Of a stretch of 64,000 bases of DNA, positions 17,846 through 27,390 are shown piece after piece. The position numbers and the translations under genes were made by a program. Position 1 is the first letter of the stretch. The number at the start of each line of letters is the position of its first letter. The notes beneath the pieces are model-generated. The model was not told where the DNA came from, ran no database searches, and saw only the letters and a program-made list of their open reading frames with translations. This DNA comes from Dyella psychrodurans (GTDB lineage: Bacteria > Pseudomonadota > Gammaproteobacteria > Xanthomonadales > Rhodanobacteraceae): assembly GCF_003363265.1 (NCBI RefSeq), contig NZ_QRBF01000006.1, forward strand, positions 232,120-296,119. Direction: 5' to 3'.

Positions 17846-18751
17846 TCAATCGACCTCTGATGCCTTGATGAAATCAACGAATGCCCGCAACGGCGCAGGC
17901 ATGAGCCGGCGGCTGGGAAAGTAGAGATACGGCCCGCTGAAGCGCGGCCACCACGGCTCCAGAACAGGTTCGAGTTCGCCGCGATCGAAATAGGGACGCA
18001 GCCAATCCTCGAACAGGTAAACGATGCCCGCCCCTGCCACCGCCACCTCGACGCCAAGTTCGGTTGCCGCGCCGACGCGTACGATCAAAGGCCCGGAAGG
18101 TTCCAGCTTCACCGATTCTCCGTCGCGTTCGAATTCCCACGCGTTGATCATCCCGCTGCTGAAACGGCCTCGGATGCATGCGTGCGACAACAAGTCTTGC
18201 GGATGCCGGGGTCGTCCGTGGCGATCGAGATAGGCGGGCGCTGCTGCTGCCGCGAAGCGTTGAACGCGTGGCCCGATCGGCACCGCGATCATGTCCTGTT
18301 CCAGGCGTTCGTCGTAGCGGATGCCTGCATCGCAGCCTGATGCGAAGACATCGACGAAGCTGTCTTCGGCAATGATTTCCACCTGCACTTCGGGATAAGC
18401 CGCGAGGAAACCTGGAAGGATGGCGGGCAACACCAGGCGCGCCGCGCTGACGGGCACGTTGAGCCGCAAGGTGCCGATCGGCTTGTCGCGAGCGGTGTTC
18501 ACGACGTCGAGCGCCGATTCCACTTCGGCCAAAGCGGGAGCCAGGCGATCGAGCAAACGCTTGCCTGCCTCGGTCGGCACCACGCTGCGCGTGGTGCGAT
18601 TGAGCAGCCGCACGCCGAGTTGAGTTTCCAATCGGCGCACTGCTTCGCTCAATCCGGAAGGGCTCATGCCGCCTGCCCGCGCGGCGTCGCGAAAGCCGCC
18701 GGCCCTGGCCACCGCCATGAAGGCGTTCAAATCGCTCAGATCGACGTTCAT
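17846..18751 (-). CDS. LysR-family transcriptional regulator
   Basis: A 301-residue LysR-type regulator. Winged helix-turn-helix at residues 1-60 (LNAFMAVARAGGFRDAARAGGMSPSGLSEAVRRLETQLGVRLLNR), linker helix, then the effector-binding periplasmic-binding-protein fold from about residue 90. The sequence resembles the group that often sits divergent from aldo/keto reductase or dehydrogenase genes and activates them. Here it is divergent from the reductase at 18847 across 95 bases that hold an inverted repeat at 18764-18778. Confidence 0.92.
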   Translation of the reverse strand: MNVDLSDLNAFMAVARAGGFRDAARAGGMSPSGLSEAVRRLETQLGVRLLNRTTRSVVPTEAGKRLLDRLAPALAEVESALDVVNTARDKPIGTLRLNVPVSAARLVLPAILPGFLAAYPEVQVEIIAEDSFVDVFASGCDAGIRYDERLEQDMIAVPIGPRVQRFAAAAAPAYLDRHGRPRHPQDLLSHACIRGRFSSGMINAWEFERDGESVKLEPSGPLIVRVGAATELGVEVAVAGAGIVYLFEDWLRPYFDRGELEPVLEPWWPRFSGPYLYFPSRRLMPAPLRAFVDFIKASEVD

Positions 18752-18763
18752 TGTTCGATATTT

Positions 18764-18778
18764 CGCACAGGTCGTGCG
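18764..18778. promoter_or_regulatory. Candidate LysR operator between lysR and aldo/keto reductase
   Basis: CGCAC-N5-GTGCG inverted repeat in the 95-base divergent region, 13 bases before the LysR start codon and about 70 before the reductase start. Size and position suit autoregulation and activation of the neighbour; no binding consensus for this subfamily is known to me. Confidence 0.4.
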
Positions 18779-18846
18779 GATTGTGCGCTCTTATCCTGTG
18801 GACCGACAACGTCTAGGCTTTGCGCCAGGCAAACAGGAGATCAGCA

Positions 18847-19761
18847 ATGTCCCTTATCCTCCATTCCGACGTCTTCACCTTGGGCAACCGCACTGTGAGG
18901 CGGCTTGGCTATGGCGCCATGCAGCTTGCAGGACCTGGCGTGTTCGGCCCGCCGAAAGATCGCGCCGGGGCGTTGGCCGTGCTGCGCGCAGCCGTGGCGT
19001 CCGGCGTGAACCATATCGATACCAGCGACTTTTACGGCCCGCACGTCACCAATCAACTGATCCGCGAAGCGCTCGCGCCGTATCCGGACGATCTGCTCAT
19101 CGTCACCAAGATCGGCGCACGACGCGGCGATGACAAATCGTGGATTCCAGCTTTTTCGCGCGAAGAACTTACGCGCGCCGTGCACGACAATTTGCGCAAC
19201 CTTGGCGTGGATGTGCTCGACGTCGTCAACCTGCGCATCATGCTCAATCCTCACGGACCTGCCGAGGGTTCCATCGAAGCACCGCTCACGATACTGGCCG
19301 ACCTGCAGCGGCAGGGATTGGTTCGTCATATCGGTTTGAGCAACGTGACGCCATCGCAAGTCGCGGAAGGGCAAAAGATCTGCACGATCGCGTGCGTGCA
19401 AAATCATTACAACCTGGCGCACCGGGACGACGATGCCTTGATCGATCATTTGGCGCGCGACGGCATCGCCTATGTGCCGTACTTTCCGCTTGGCGGATTC
19501 ACGCCGCTGCAATCCTCGACCTTGTCGGATGTTGCGCGACGCCTCGGTGCGACACCCATGCAGGTAGCGATTGCGTGGTTGCTGCGCCGCTCGCCGAATG
19601 TGCTGCTCATTCCCGGCACATCGTCCATGACGCATCTCAACGAGAATCTTGCCGCCGCCGATCTGATCCTGCCCGGCGATGCGATGGATGCGCTGGACCA
19701 CATCGCGACGCCTGTCGCGGCGAACCATGCCGCGAGTACCGCATCCCGTCAAAACGCCTGA
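18847..19761 (+). CDS. Aldo/keto reductase
   Basis: A 304-residue NADPH-dependent (beta/alpha)8 barrel oxidoreductase. Catalytic residues of the AKR family are visible: Asp58 (HIDTSDFYGP), Tyr63, Lys88 (IVTKIG) and an Asn/His pair near CVQNHYN. The C-terminal cofactor region reads IPGTSSMTHLNENLAAADL. The ATG at 18847 is preceded by AGGAGAT at 7 bases, favoured over the longer frame from 18820. It would reduce aldehydes or ketones; the substrate is unknown. Likely controlled by the divergent LysR regulator. Confidence 0.92.
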   Translation: MSLILHSDVFTLGNRTVRRLGYGAMQLAGPGVFGPPKDRAGALAVLRAAVASGVNHIDTSDFYGPHVTNQLIREALAPYPDDLLIVTKIGARRGDDKSWIPAFSREELTRAVHDNLRNLGVDVLDVVNLRIMLNPHGPAEGSIEAPLTILADLQRQGLVRHIGLSNVTPSQVAEGQKICTIACVQNHYNLAHRDDDALIDHLARDGIAYVPYFPLGGFTPLQSSTLSDVARRLGATPMQVAIAWLLRRSPNVLLIPGTSSMTHLNENLAAADLILPGDAMDALDHIATPVAANHAASTASRQNA

Positions 19762-19830
19762 GCTCGTCACGCATTTTCCCGTCCCTGTCTCATCTCGTAT
19801 AGCACTCAACACGAGTTGCAGCAGCCGCCT

Positions 19831-19848
19831 ACCCCCGAAATCGGGGGT
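19831..19848 (+). other. GC-rich hairpin before the autotransporter gene
   Basis: ACCCCCGA and TCGGGGGT form a tight hairpin 70 bases past the aldo/keto reductase stop and 57 bases before the autotransporter start. It has no T-tract, so it is either an imperfect terminator of the reductase or part of the autotransporter leader. Confidence 0.4.
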
Positions 19849-19904
19849 GCCTGCCTGATTTGCCGCGAACACAATCACAGCCCTGGGAATTCAGGGGCAG
19901 AGAT

Positions 19905-22900
19905 ATGGGCGCCATGTGCGGTATCGGGGCACGGCGGGTTCGGCGTGGGCTGACCTCGCTCGTGCTGTTGGGCATGTTGGGCTTGCCCGGCCTGGCGCAG
20001 GCTTCGCCGGGATGCCAGGCGCTCAATGGGCTATCCGGCACCATCCCCGGTTACGGATACGTCCAACTGCTGACCAACAGCCAGCAGGTCAATCAAGGCG
20101 ACCTTGTAACGTTGACTACACCGGGCCAGGTTTTCTACGGGGGCTCTTTCCTGCAAATGTCGGCCAACGGCAATACCGTCTCCGGCAGCGAGAATAATTC
20201 GGGGGCGGGAGCCGATAACCTCACCAACAACCTTGGCAGCCCGACTACGTACAGCATTACCTGCACATCCGCCGGTGCCACGATATCGGGTGTCAGTCCG
20301 TCTTCGGCGACTGCCGGCAGTTCCGTCGTCATTTCCGGTTCCGGTTTCTGGGGCGCCTCGCAGGTACTTTTTGGTGCCACGCCGGCCACCGCGTTCACCG
20401 TCAGCTATGGCGCCACTCCGATCATCAATGCAACGGTGCCCAACGGTTCGGGCACGGTGACTATCACCGTGGTCACCGACGCGGGCACCTACACCGGCGG
20501 GTCGTTCACGTTCGCCGCGCCCACTGCAAATGCCGCAAGCACGAGCGTGGCGTTCGGCAGCAGCAACAACGCTGTTCCCTTGAATATCAGCGGAAGCGCC
20601 ACCTCCGTGGCGGTGGCCAGTGCGGCTGCGCATGGCACGGCAAGAGCCTCCGGTACCTCGATCACCTATTCGCCGGCCGCGGGCTATTCGGGAACCGACA
20701 GTTTTACCTACACAGCCAGCAATGCTGCCGGTACTTCAGCGCCCGCCACGGTGACGATCACCGTCAGTCCGCCACCCGCGCCCACCGTTGCAGCCACGTC
20801 GGCAACGACGGCCTACAACACGGCGACCAGCGTCAATCTGGCAAGCGCGATTTCCGGGGCGAATATCACGGCGGTCAATGTCGCGAGCAATCCGAGCCAC
20901 GGCACAACGAGCGTTTCCGGCGAGACGGTGACCTATACCCCTTCGTCGACCTTCTACGGCGGCACGGATAGCTTCACCTATACCGCGACGAACCTGGGCG
21001 GCACGTCGTCACCCGCCACGGTGACGATCACGGTCAATCCACCCCCGGCGCCGACTACGGCTGCAGCTTCGGCAACAACGCCCTACAACACGGCGACAAA
21101 TATCAATCTGGCGAGTGCGATTTCCGGAGCGGGTATCACTGCCGTCAACATCGCCGGAAATCCGAGTCACGGCACGGTGAGCGTGTCGGGCGAGTCGGTG
21201 ACTTACACACCCTCCGCCACGTTCTACGGCGGCGCCGATACATTTACGTATACGGCAACGAATGCAGGCGGAACCTCTTCGCCTGCGACGGTTACCGTAA
21301 CGGTGGGTGCGGTGGCGGTCCCCACGGTTGCCGGCAGGTCGGCGACGACCCCGTATAACACGGCAACGAGCATCAATCTGACGAGCGCCATTTCGGGTAC
21401 CGATGTCACCACCGTCAACGTCGCCAGTAATCCGAGCCATGGCACGGTGAGTGTGTCGGGCGAAACGATCACGTACACACCGTCTGCGACGTTCTACGGC
21501 GGCAGCGACAATTTCACTTACACCGCCACCAATCCGAGCGGCACGTCGTCTCCGGCAACCATCACGGTAACGGTGGGTGCGGTGCCCGTACCTTCGGCTG
21601 CTGCGAAATCGGTGACGACACCATACAACACGGCAACGAGCATCGATCTGGCGAGTGTCATTGCGGGAACAGACGTCACCGGCGTCACCGTCGCCAGCAC
21701 TCCAAGTCACGGCACAGTAAGTGTGTCGGGCGAAACGATCACGTACACGCCATCCGCAACGTTCTATGGTGGCACCGACAGTTTCACTTACGCCGCCATC
21801 AATCCGAGCGGCACGTCGTCCCCGGCAACCGTCACGGTAACGGTAGGTGTGGTGCCCGTACCTGAGGCGGCTGCGAAATCGGTGACGACAGCGTACAACA
21901 CGGCAACGAGCATCAATCTGGCGAGTGTCATTGCGGGAACAGACGTTACCGGCGTCATCGTCGCCAGCACTCCAAGCCACGGCACGGCGAGTGTGTCGGG
22001 CGAAACGATCACGTACACGCCATCCGCGACGTTCTACGGCGGGACCGATACGCTTACTTATACGGCAACGAATCCGGCTGGAAATTCGGCGCCCGCGACG
22101 ATCACGATCACCGTGACGCCGCTGAACACACCGACCGCGGCGGCACTCTCCGTATCCACGACGAAAGGAACATCCGTACTAATCGATGCGGCTGCCGAGT
22201 TCAACGGCACCCAGCCCCTGACCGGCGTCAATGTGGCGACGCAGCCGGCGCATGGAACCGCCACCGCCAGCGGCGAGCAGATCCTCTACACGCCTGCGGC
22301 CGGTTTTGTGGGCACAGACACTTTCACTTATCAGTTGAGCAATCATTTCGGCGCGTCGACACCTGGCACCATTACCGTGACGATCACCGCAGCGGGCAGC
22401 GCCGCAGGCTTGAGCCAAACCGTCACGACGCAGCCGGGCACGCCCGTATCGGTGAACCTGGCCGGCGGCGCGCCCGGCAGTTATGTGTCGTCGGCCGTGC
22501 TGGGGTTGTCGCCTGCCAGCGCAGGCAGCGTCACAGTGAGCCAACCCGCCGCGCTGACATTCACACCCGCGACAACGTTCCACGGCCTGGTGCAGATCAC
22601 CACGGTACTCATTGCATCCAATGGACAATCTCAGACAGAAGATGTGTTGGTGCTGGTGAGCAACCAGCCCGATCCATCGCGGAATCCGGATGTGCTTGGC
22701 CTGGTTGAAGCACAGGCGATGCAGGCCGAACGTTTCGCGCAGAGCCAGCTCGGCAATATTCAAAGCCGCCTGGACAGCTTGCATGATGGAAACGGAACGG
22801 CGCGCTTCAGCGACAACCTGTCCATCAGTCTGGATGGCAAACCGCTGCAAGCAACCGCCGGCGCGAACACGAATGGCACGCGCGCACCGGCTCCCGGCAG

Positions 22901-23858
22901 TGCATCGTCATTCGCCGACGCGCGTCCCGGTATCGGCGCTGGCGAAAGCAGCGGTGATGCGCCGATTTCTGCAGACACGACATCCCAAGGCAAACCACGC
23001 ACGACCAACGCGCAGACGTCTTCGGGCCTGGGCGTATGGATCGACGGCACGGCCAACTTCGGCGCATTCGATGCGTATCGGCAGGCCGCAGGCTTCGATT
23101 CGGACAACATCGCCGTGAACACCGGCGTTGATCAGCGCATCGGCCAGCACGCATTGATCGGCATCAGTGTCGGCTACAACCACGACAACAGCGACATCGG
23201 CAACGACGGCACGCGCAGCGTGGCGCAGGGTTATAGCGCCGCCATCTACGGCAGCTATCAACCGGCTGCACATGTGTACGTCGACGGTGTGCTGGGCGGT
23301 GGTGGGCTGAGTTTCGACAGCAACCGCTTTGCAGCCGACAGTGGCACCGATCTCCTGGGTCATCGCAACGGCAACCAGTGGTTTGCGTCGCTCACGGCCG
23401 GCTACGAATACCAGACCGGTGCATGGACGATGTCGCCTTACGGACGGCTGGCCTGGTCCCTGTCTTCGCTCGACAGCTATTCGGAAAGCGGCGATGCCGC
23501 CGACGCACTGACCTATGGCACGCAGACGATACGCACGTCGCAGGCGATCGCGGGCGTCCGTGCAAGCGGCAAGATCCCGTGGCGCGATGCGCTGCTCATA
23601 CCGCATGCACGCCTGGAGGTCGGTCACGATTTCCAGGGAACCAGCGACACCACGCTGAGCTATGCGTTCGTGCCGTCGGCAGGCTCCTGGAATGTGTTGA
23701 CGAATCCGTATTCGGCGAGCGGCACCAGTGTGCAGGCGGCTTTCGGTGGCGACCTGCAGCTATGGAACAACCTGCTGATCACCACCGAATACGAGTACAT
23801 GCTGATGCCGCATGCGCACGACCAGAGCATCCAGCTCGGCGTGAAGAAGCAGTTCTAG
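19905..23858 (+). CDS. Autotransporter adhesin with tandem cadherin/Ig-like repeats
   Basis: A 1317-residue type V secretion protein. The ATG at 19905 follows AGGGGCAG. Extended signal peptide to about residue 34 (ends AQASPG). Order: N-terminal segment; IPT/TIG domain at about 125-203 (GVSPSSATAGSSVVISGSGF); one divergent Ig-like repeat; five 90-residue repeats at about 289-738 ending FTYTATNxxGTSSPATVTVTV; two further divergent repeats; a linker; and an autotransporter beta-barrel at about 1040-1317 that ends in the outer-membrane signature Phe (GVKKQF). The passenger would be exposed on the cell surface and bind other cells or surfaces. Its stop overlaps the stop of the convergent histidine kinase gene by 4 bases. 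Confidence 0.9.
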   Translation: MGAMCGIGARRVRRGLTSLVLLGMLGLPGLAQASPGCQALNGLSGTIPGYGYVQLLTNSQQVNQGDLVTLTTPGQVFYGGSFLQMSANGNTVSGSENNSGAGADNLTNNLGSPTTYSITCTSAGATISGVSPSSATAGSSVVISGSGFWGASQVLFGATPATAFTVSYGATPIINATVPNGSGTVTITVVTDAGTYTGGSFTFAAPTANAASTSVAFGSSNNAVPLNISGSATSVAVASAAAHGTARASGTSITYSPAAGYSGTDSFTYTASNAAGTSAPATVTITVSPPPAPTVAATSATTAYNTATSVNLASAISGANITAVNVASNPSHGTTSVSGETVTYTPSSTFYGGTDSFTYTATNLGGTSSPATVTITVNPPPAPTTAAASATTPYNTATNINLASAISGAGITAVNIAGNPSHGTVSVSGESVTYTPSATFYGGADTFTYTATNAGGTSSPATVTVTVGAVAVPTVAGRSATTPYNTATSINLTSAISGTDVTTVNVASNPSHGTVSVSGETITYTPSATFYGGSDNFTYTATNPSGTSSPATITVTVGAVPVPSAAAKSVTTPYNTATSIDLASVIAGTDVTGVTVASTPSHGTVSVSGETITYTPSATFYGGTDSFTYAAINPSGTSSPATVTVTVGVVPVPEAAAKSVTTAYNTATSINLASVIAGTDVTGVIVASTPSHGTASVSGETITYTPSATFYGGTDTLTYTATNPAGNSAPATITITVTPLNTPTAAALSVSTTKGTSVLIDAAAEFNGTQPLTGVNVATQPAHGTATASGEQILYTPAAGFVGTDTFTYQLSNHFGASTPGTITVTITAAGSAAGLSQTVTTQPGTPVSVNLAGGAPGSYVSSAVLGLSPASAGSVTVSQPAALTFTPATTFHGLVQITTVLIASNGQSQTEDVLVLVSNQPDPSRNPDVLGLVEAQAMQAERFAQSQLGNIQSRLDSLHDGNGTARFSDNLSISLDGKPLQATAGANTNGTRAPAPGSASSFADARPGIGAGESSGDAPISADTTSQGKPRTTNAQTSSGLGVWIDGTANFGAFDAYRQAAGFDSDNIAVNTGVDQRIGQHALIGISVGYNHDNSDIGNDGTRSVAQGYSAAIYGSYQPAAHVYVDGVLGGGGLSFDSNRFAADSGTDLLGHRNGNQWFASLTAGYEYQTGAWTMSPYGRLAWSLSSLDSYSESGDAADALTYGTQTIRTSQAIAGVRASGKIPWRDALLIPHARLEVGHDFQGTSDTTLSYAFVPSAGSWNVLTNPYSASGTSVQAAFGGDLQLWNNLLITTEYEYMLMPHAHDQSIQLGVKKQF
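20769..22118 (+). repeat. Five in-frame tandem repeats of exactly 270 bp
   Basis: The motif TACAACACGGCGAC (or a 1-3 base variant) recurs at 20814, 21084, 21354, 21624 and 21894, exactly 270 bases apart, i.e. 90 codons. Units 4 and 5 are near-identical through most of their length, the others more diverged. Flanking repeats before and after share the protein pattern but not the exact length. This is the passenger of the autotransporter. Confidence 0.95.
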
Positions 23859-25699
23859 GCGACCGGGGACAGCGGCGCGTCGAAGCTCAGGCGCGTGCCG
23901 TCTCCCGGCGATGACGTTATCCGCAAGGTGGCTCCGAGTCGGCCGGCACGAACGCGCAGGCTCGGCAACCCTGCACCCCGCGTGGTCAGATTGCCTGGAT
24001 CGAAACCTCGTCCGTCATCGTGCACGTCCACGCTCAAACGTTCGCCCTCGCGCCGAATGCGCACATGCACCAGCGATGCACTGCTGTGCTTGAGCACGTT
24101 GGTCAAGGCTTCCTGCAGAAATCGCAGCAACTCCAGCACGCGCATGTCACCCAGGCTCAGGTCTTCCACGCCTTCCACCGTCCACTGGCTGTCGATGGCG
24201 ATCGCCTCAAAGCGTTGACTCCAGCGATGCCGCAAAGGCGCGATCAGTCCGGTCAGATCGGTATCGCGCTCATGCGTCGTCGTATCGATGATCAGGCGCA
24301 GATCGTCCCGCAACTCTTTCAGGGTGGTGACGACTTGCGCGGGGTCGGGCCGGCGGCGCGGATCTTCCAGCGTGGAAATGGCCGCGAGCAGGCTGCCGCC
24401 AAAGCCGTCGTGCAGGTCGCGAACGAGATTGAGGCGCTCGCCGATGCGGACGTTGTTCAAGGCCAGGTCGTGCTCGCGCTTCAGCGTTTCCGCCAACTGA
24501 TGCGTCGCTGCGCTCACTTCTCGCTGCAGCTCTGCGTTGAAGTTTTCCGCCCGCCGCATGGCCACCGCGAAACGATAAGCGAGCGCGGAACCCATGCCGA
24601 TGATCGTAAGCGGCGAAGTTACCGCCAGCAGATAGTTGTCGCTGTGAATGACGCTTAGAAACAACAGCATGTCATGCGCGGATACGACCAAGGGAATCAA
24701 CAGGCTGCCGGCCAGCGCGTAGTAGTCTGCGCGTGGATGCCTTAGCGCATAGCCCATGAACCCGAAGATGGACGCATAGTACGTGCTGCAACCGAAGACA
24801 ATGGGCACAGCGCGATAGCGCCCTGTCCACTGGGGACATAGCAGCGCAAACACAAATAGTGCCATGCAAAGCATCAGCATGATTCGCTCGGTACGTCGCC
24901 ATTGGTAGCCCGCGTAGCGGAGCAGAAATATCGCGAACGTTACCGTCGATATGACATAGAACGCCGCGTTGAGGGCCTCCCAGACATCGGTGTTGTCGAA
25001 TGGCCACGGGCTGGAGGCGACAAAATTGAACGAGTACAGCGACCAGAACACGGTGCACAGCGCGTACCAGCCATAGTAGGCATCCTTGCGCCGCAACAGC
25101 CAAAGGATAAGGAATAGTCCGCCGAACACGAGGCTGACGGATTGATCGAACAACTGCACGTTGTAGCGCCAGAATTCGCCACGGCGTTGCTGCGCCTGCA
25201 CCGAGGCGGGATTTCCGACCGTGACGGTGCCGAGTCCCGGCTGGTAGGCGGCCAATCCCGATACGCGCACCAGCAACGTGTTTTGTCCCGGGCGAAGCAG
25301 CGGCTTGTCGAGCAAGAAATATTGCGGCCGGATCCACCTGCGCGAAAGCGGTTCGGTTAAATGCGTGTCGCTGTAAATCAGACTGCCGTTGACGTAGAGC
25401 GCATACGCCGAATTGACGTAATCGACGAGCAGGCCCGCCGGCTGATCGGCGCTCGCCTGGTTCCAGTGCAGCCGATACCACACCACGCCGTCGTGACGCG
25501 GCCAGCGAGCATCCCACAAATCCATCAGCTTGACGGGTGTCCAACCGTCGACCGGCGGCGCCTCGGAGTGCCAGTCGGCAGGCGCCGCCTCGGCGGACCG
25601 CAGCTCGATGGTTGCACTGGACGTCGACAATGTCTGACCGGCGGCGACCGCAGGGGCCAGCATCATGCAGGCGAGCAACAGAGCGAATATCACACGCAT
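23855..25699 (-). CDS. NarL/DesK-type sensor histidine kinase with 7-TM sensor
   Basis: A 614-residue inner-membrane kinase. Signal peptide at 1-20; periplasmic beta-sandwich at about 30-170 (GVVWYRLHW, LYVNGSLIY), of the DISM/galactose-binding type; seven hydrophobic segments at about 180-385; coiled linker; HisKA_3 box with the phosphorylatable His in LVRDLHDGFGGSLL (about 430); HATPase_c with N-box FLQEALTNVLKHS and G-box DDGRGFDPGN. It autophosphorylates and passes the phosphate to the response regulator encoded 2 bases upstream in the same operon. The stop overlaps that of the autotransporter in a CTAG, tail to tail. Confidence 0.93.
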   Translation of the reverse strand: MRVIFALLLACMMLAPAVAAGQTLSTSSATIELRSAEAAPADWHSEAPPVDGWTPVKLMDLWDARWPRHDGVVWYRLHWNQASADQPAGLLVDYVNSAYALYVNGSLIYSDTHLTEPLSRRWIRPQYFLLDKPLLRPGQNTLLVRVSGLAAYQPGLGTVTVGNPASVQAQQRRGEFWRYNVQLFDQSVSLVFGGLFLILWLLRRKDAYYGWYALCTVFWSLYSFNFVASSPWPFDNTDVWEALNAAFYVISTVTFAIFLLRYAGYQWRRTERIMLMLCMALFVFALLCPQWTGRYRAVPIVFGCSTYYASIFGFMGYALRHPRADYYALAGSLLIPLVVSAHDMLLFLSVIHSDNYLLAVTSPLTIIGMGSALAYRFAVAMRRAENFNAELQREVSAATHQLAETLKREHDLALNNVRIGERLNLVRDLHDGFGGSLLAAISTLEDPRRRPDPAQVVTTLKELRDDLRLIIDTTTHERDTDLTGLIAPLRHRWSQRFEAIAIDSQWTVEGVEDLSLGDMRVLELLRFLQEALTNVLKHSSASLVHVRIRREGERLSVDVHDDGRGFDPGNLTTRGAGLPSLRVRAGRLGATLRITSSPGDGTRLSFDAPLSPVA

Positions 25700-25701
25700 G
25701 T

Positions 25702-26400
25702 TTACAGCAACCCCAGGGCCTTGGCCTCGAATACCGCGGCAGTACGCGAGCTCACCGCCAGCTTGCGGTAGATGCTCTTGGTATAGCCCTCGATGGTAAA
25801 GCGCGAAAGGCCGGCGAGATCGGCGATTTCGCGATTGCTGAAACCACGCGCGACGAACTGCAGGATCTCCGATTCGCGTTCCGAAAGCGACGTGTCGCTC
25901 CTGGTCGACGACTCGACCGGAGAGACAGGCGGCGCAGCGTCCTCTTTGGAGGTGAATGTCACATGCGCAAGAATGCGGCGCGCGATGAGGGGATCGATCA
26001 GTGCGCCGCCACGACGAATGCTTTGCAAGGCCGCGCGAAGTTCGGCGTCGTCGCGTTCCTTCATCAGATAGCCGACAGCCCCGGCGCGCAGCGCCGCCAG
26101 CACGACTTCTTCATGTCCCCACGCCGAGATCGCGACCGTCGTCGTATCGGGATGGTGCCGCTCGACCCAGTCGATCAGTTCAAGACCGTTGCCATCGGGC
26201 AAACCGATGTCGACCAACGCGAAGCGCGGCTTCAAGCTCAACACGAGAGCCTTGGCATCCGCGACGGTATCCGCCACCGCGATGTCGCCGGTCGTGCCGA
26301 CCAGCTCCCGCAGCAAGTGAACAAGGCGCGCCTGTGTCCGCTCATCGTCTTCGACGATAAGCACAGGACTCAGTGCAATGTGCTCCCCTGTCGAGACCAT
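25702..26400 (-). CDS. NarL/LuxR-family response regulator
   Basis: A 232-residue cytoplasmic regulator. Receiver domain with the acidic pair (VEDDE), phospho-acceptor Asp in LVDIGLPDGNG (about residue 62), Thr/Ser in AISAWG and Lys in YLMKE. A linker of about 30 residues leads to a C-terminal LuxR helix-turn-helix (LSERESEILQFVARGFSNREIADLAGLSRFTIEG...). It is the first gene of a two-gene operon, followed after 2 bases by its kinase. Targets are unknown; the convergent autotransporter gene is a neighbour but not necessarily a target. Confidence 0.94.
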   Translation of the reverse strand: MVSTGEHIALSPVLIVEDDERTQARLVHLLRELVGTTGDIAVADTVADAKALVLSLKPRFALVDIGLPDGNGLELIDWVERHHPDTTTVAISAWGHEEVVLAALRAGAVGYLMKERDDAELRAALQSIRRGGALIDPLIARRILAHVTFTSKEDAAPPVSPVESSTRSDTSLSERESEILQFVARGFSNREIADLAGLSRFTIEGYTKSIYRKLAVSSRTAAVFEAKALGLL

Positions 26401-26676
26401 GCGCTCTTACCCCCTGACTGCCGGCCGATTATGCCACCTCGGCGGCAGGGCTCCTACGCACATGGTTCCTTGTGCATCCGGCCGTCGCTATTTTGGCGAC
26501 ACTCCCATGGCCGTGCGCGACGTTTATGAAATAAAGGTGTCTAAGAGTCACCTTGTCGGACGCAAGATCTATCGCGAAGAATGCGCCGCTGAATCATCTT
26601 GCAACGTGGACGCGCCGGACCGAAACAAGACATCGGCCGCATGCCGATGTCCGGTTCCGTCGAGCGGGTTCACTAC
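26401..26676. other. Intergenic region, promoter of the two-component operon
   Basis: About 276 bases between the response regulator start and the stop of the hypothetical secreted protein. Both genes are on the minus strand, so the region holds the operon promoter. No hairpin, repeat or credible gene is seen. Confidence 0.4.
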
Positions 26677-27390
26677 CTACATGCTTGGCGCGGCGGTTCC
26701 ATCGGACCATTTGCCGACGGTCACCATCAACACGTTGACCGGTTCGGGCGCGCCATGAAATTGCGGATTCAACAACACGGGCGACCCGGTCTTGTCGGCG
26801 CCCCAATCCACATTCGTGGCGGTGTAGAACATCAAGTGCGACATCCAGTGTCCGTACTGGTCGTCGAGATACCCCTGCTTGGACATCATGTACGACATCG
26901 CGCCGGGCTCCAGCGGCGGCAGTTGTTTGGTGGCGTATGCCTCCTCGATGTCCTTTTTGATTTCCTCCCTGGTCTGCCCGCTGAGCACCAGAGCCGTCCT
27001 CTTATACGTGATGGGCAGAATCGATTTGACGGCCTCCGGGTTGAAGCAAATGGGCCCACGCAGTTTCGGATTCCAGAACTGCGGCGCATCGAAGGGCGAC
27101 ATCCATCCCCGCTCGACCACGCATACAAAGCCATTCGTGCCTTGCACGGCCGTCACGTAGCCATGCGACTGGAGGACCAGGACCGTGGCACGGTCGGAGA
27201 TCGCCGCAGGCGCGGCACTTCGCGCCAACGCGATTTCCGCGGCCCGATCGGTCATCAGGTACTGGGAAAGCGGTGCCATGCTGGGGTAACTGTGCGGCGA
27301 TTGCTGCGCGGAGGCAGCGCCGCCGAAAACCAGCGCAGCGAGCGTGCAGGATGCGAGCAAATAGCTGAAACAGCGGTTTTTTTTCGTCAT
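26677..27390 (-). CDS. Hypothetical secreted protein, 237 residues
   Basis: Start MTKKNRCFSYLLASCTLAAL at 27390 gives a signal peptide cleaved near ASAQQ; the frame upstream to 27522 adds a low-complexity Arg-rich tail not typical of protein. The mature part has VLVLQSHGYVTAVQGTNGFVCVVERGW and a C-terminal SHLMFYTATNVDWGADKTGSP. Two cysteines (VCVV and ICFN) could pair in the periplasm. I recognise no family. It is 150 bases downstream of the efflux outer-membrane gene on the same strand and may belong to that operon or be transcribed alone. Confidence 0.7.
   Translation of the reverse strand: MTKKNRCFSYLLASCTLAALVFGGAASAQQSPHSYPSMAPLSQYLMTDRAAEIALARSAAPAAISDRATVLVLQSHGYVTAVQGTNGFVCVVERGWMSPFDAPQFWNPKLRGPICFNPEAVKSILPITYKRTALVLSGQTREEIKKDIEEAYATKQLPPLEPGAMSYMMSKQGYLDDQYGHWMSHLMFYTATNVDWGADKTGSPVLLNPQFHGAPEPVNVLMVTVGKWSDGTAAPSM

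Noticed and set aside
18841-19878. 345-codon open frame on the minus strand
   Set aside because: Antisense to the aldo/keto reductase, whose catalytic residues and ribosome binding site identify the real gene.
20769-22118. CRISPR-like regular spacing
   Set aside because: The repeat is 270 bp, in frame and encodes a protein domain; there are no short repeats with unique spacers.
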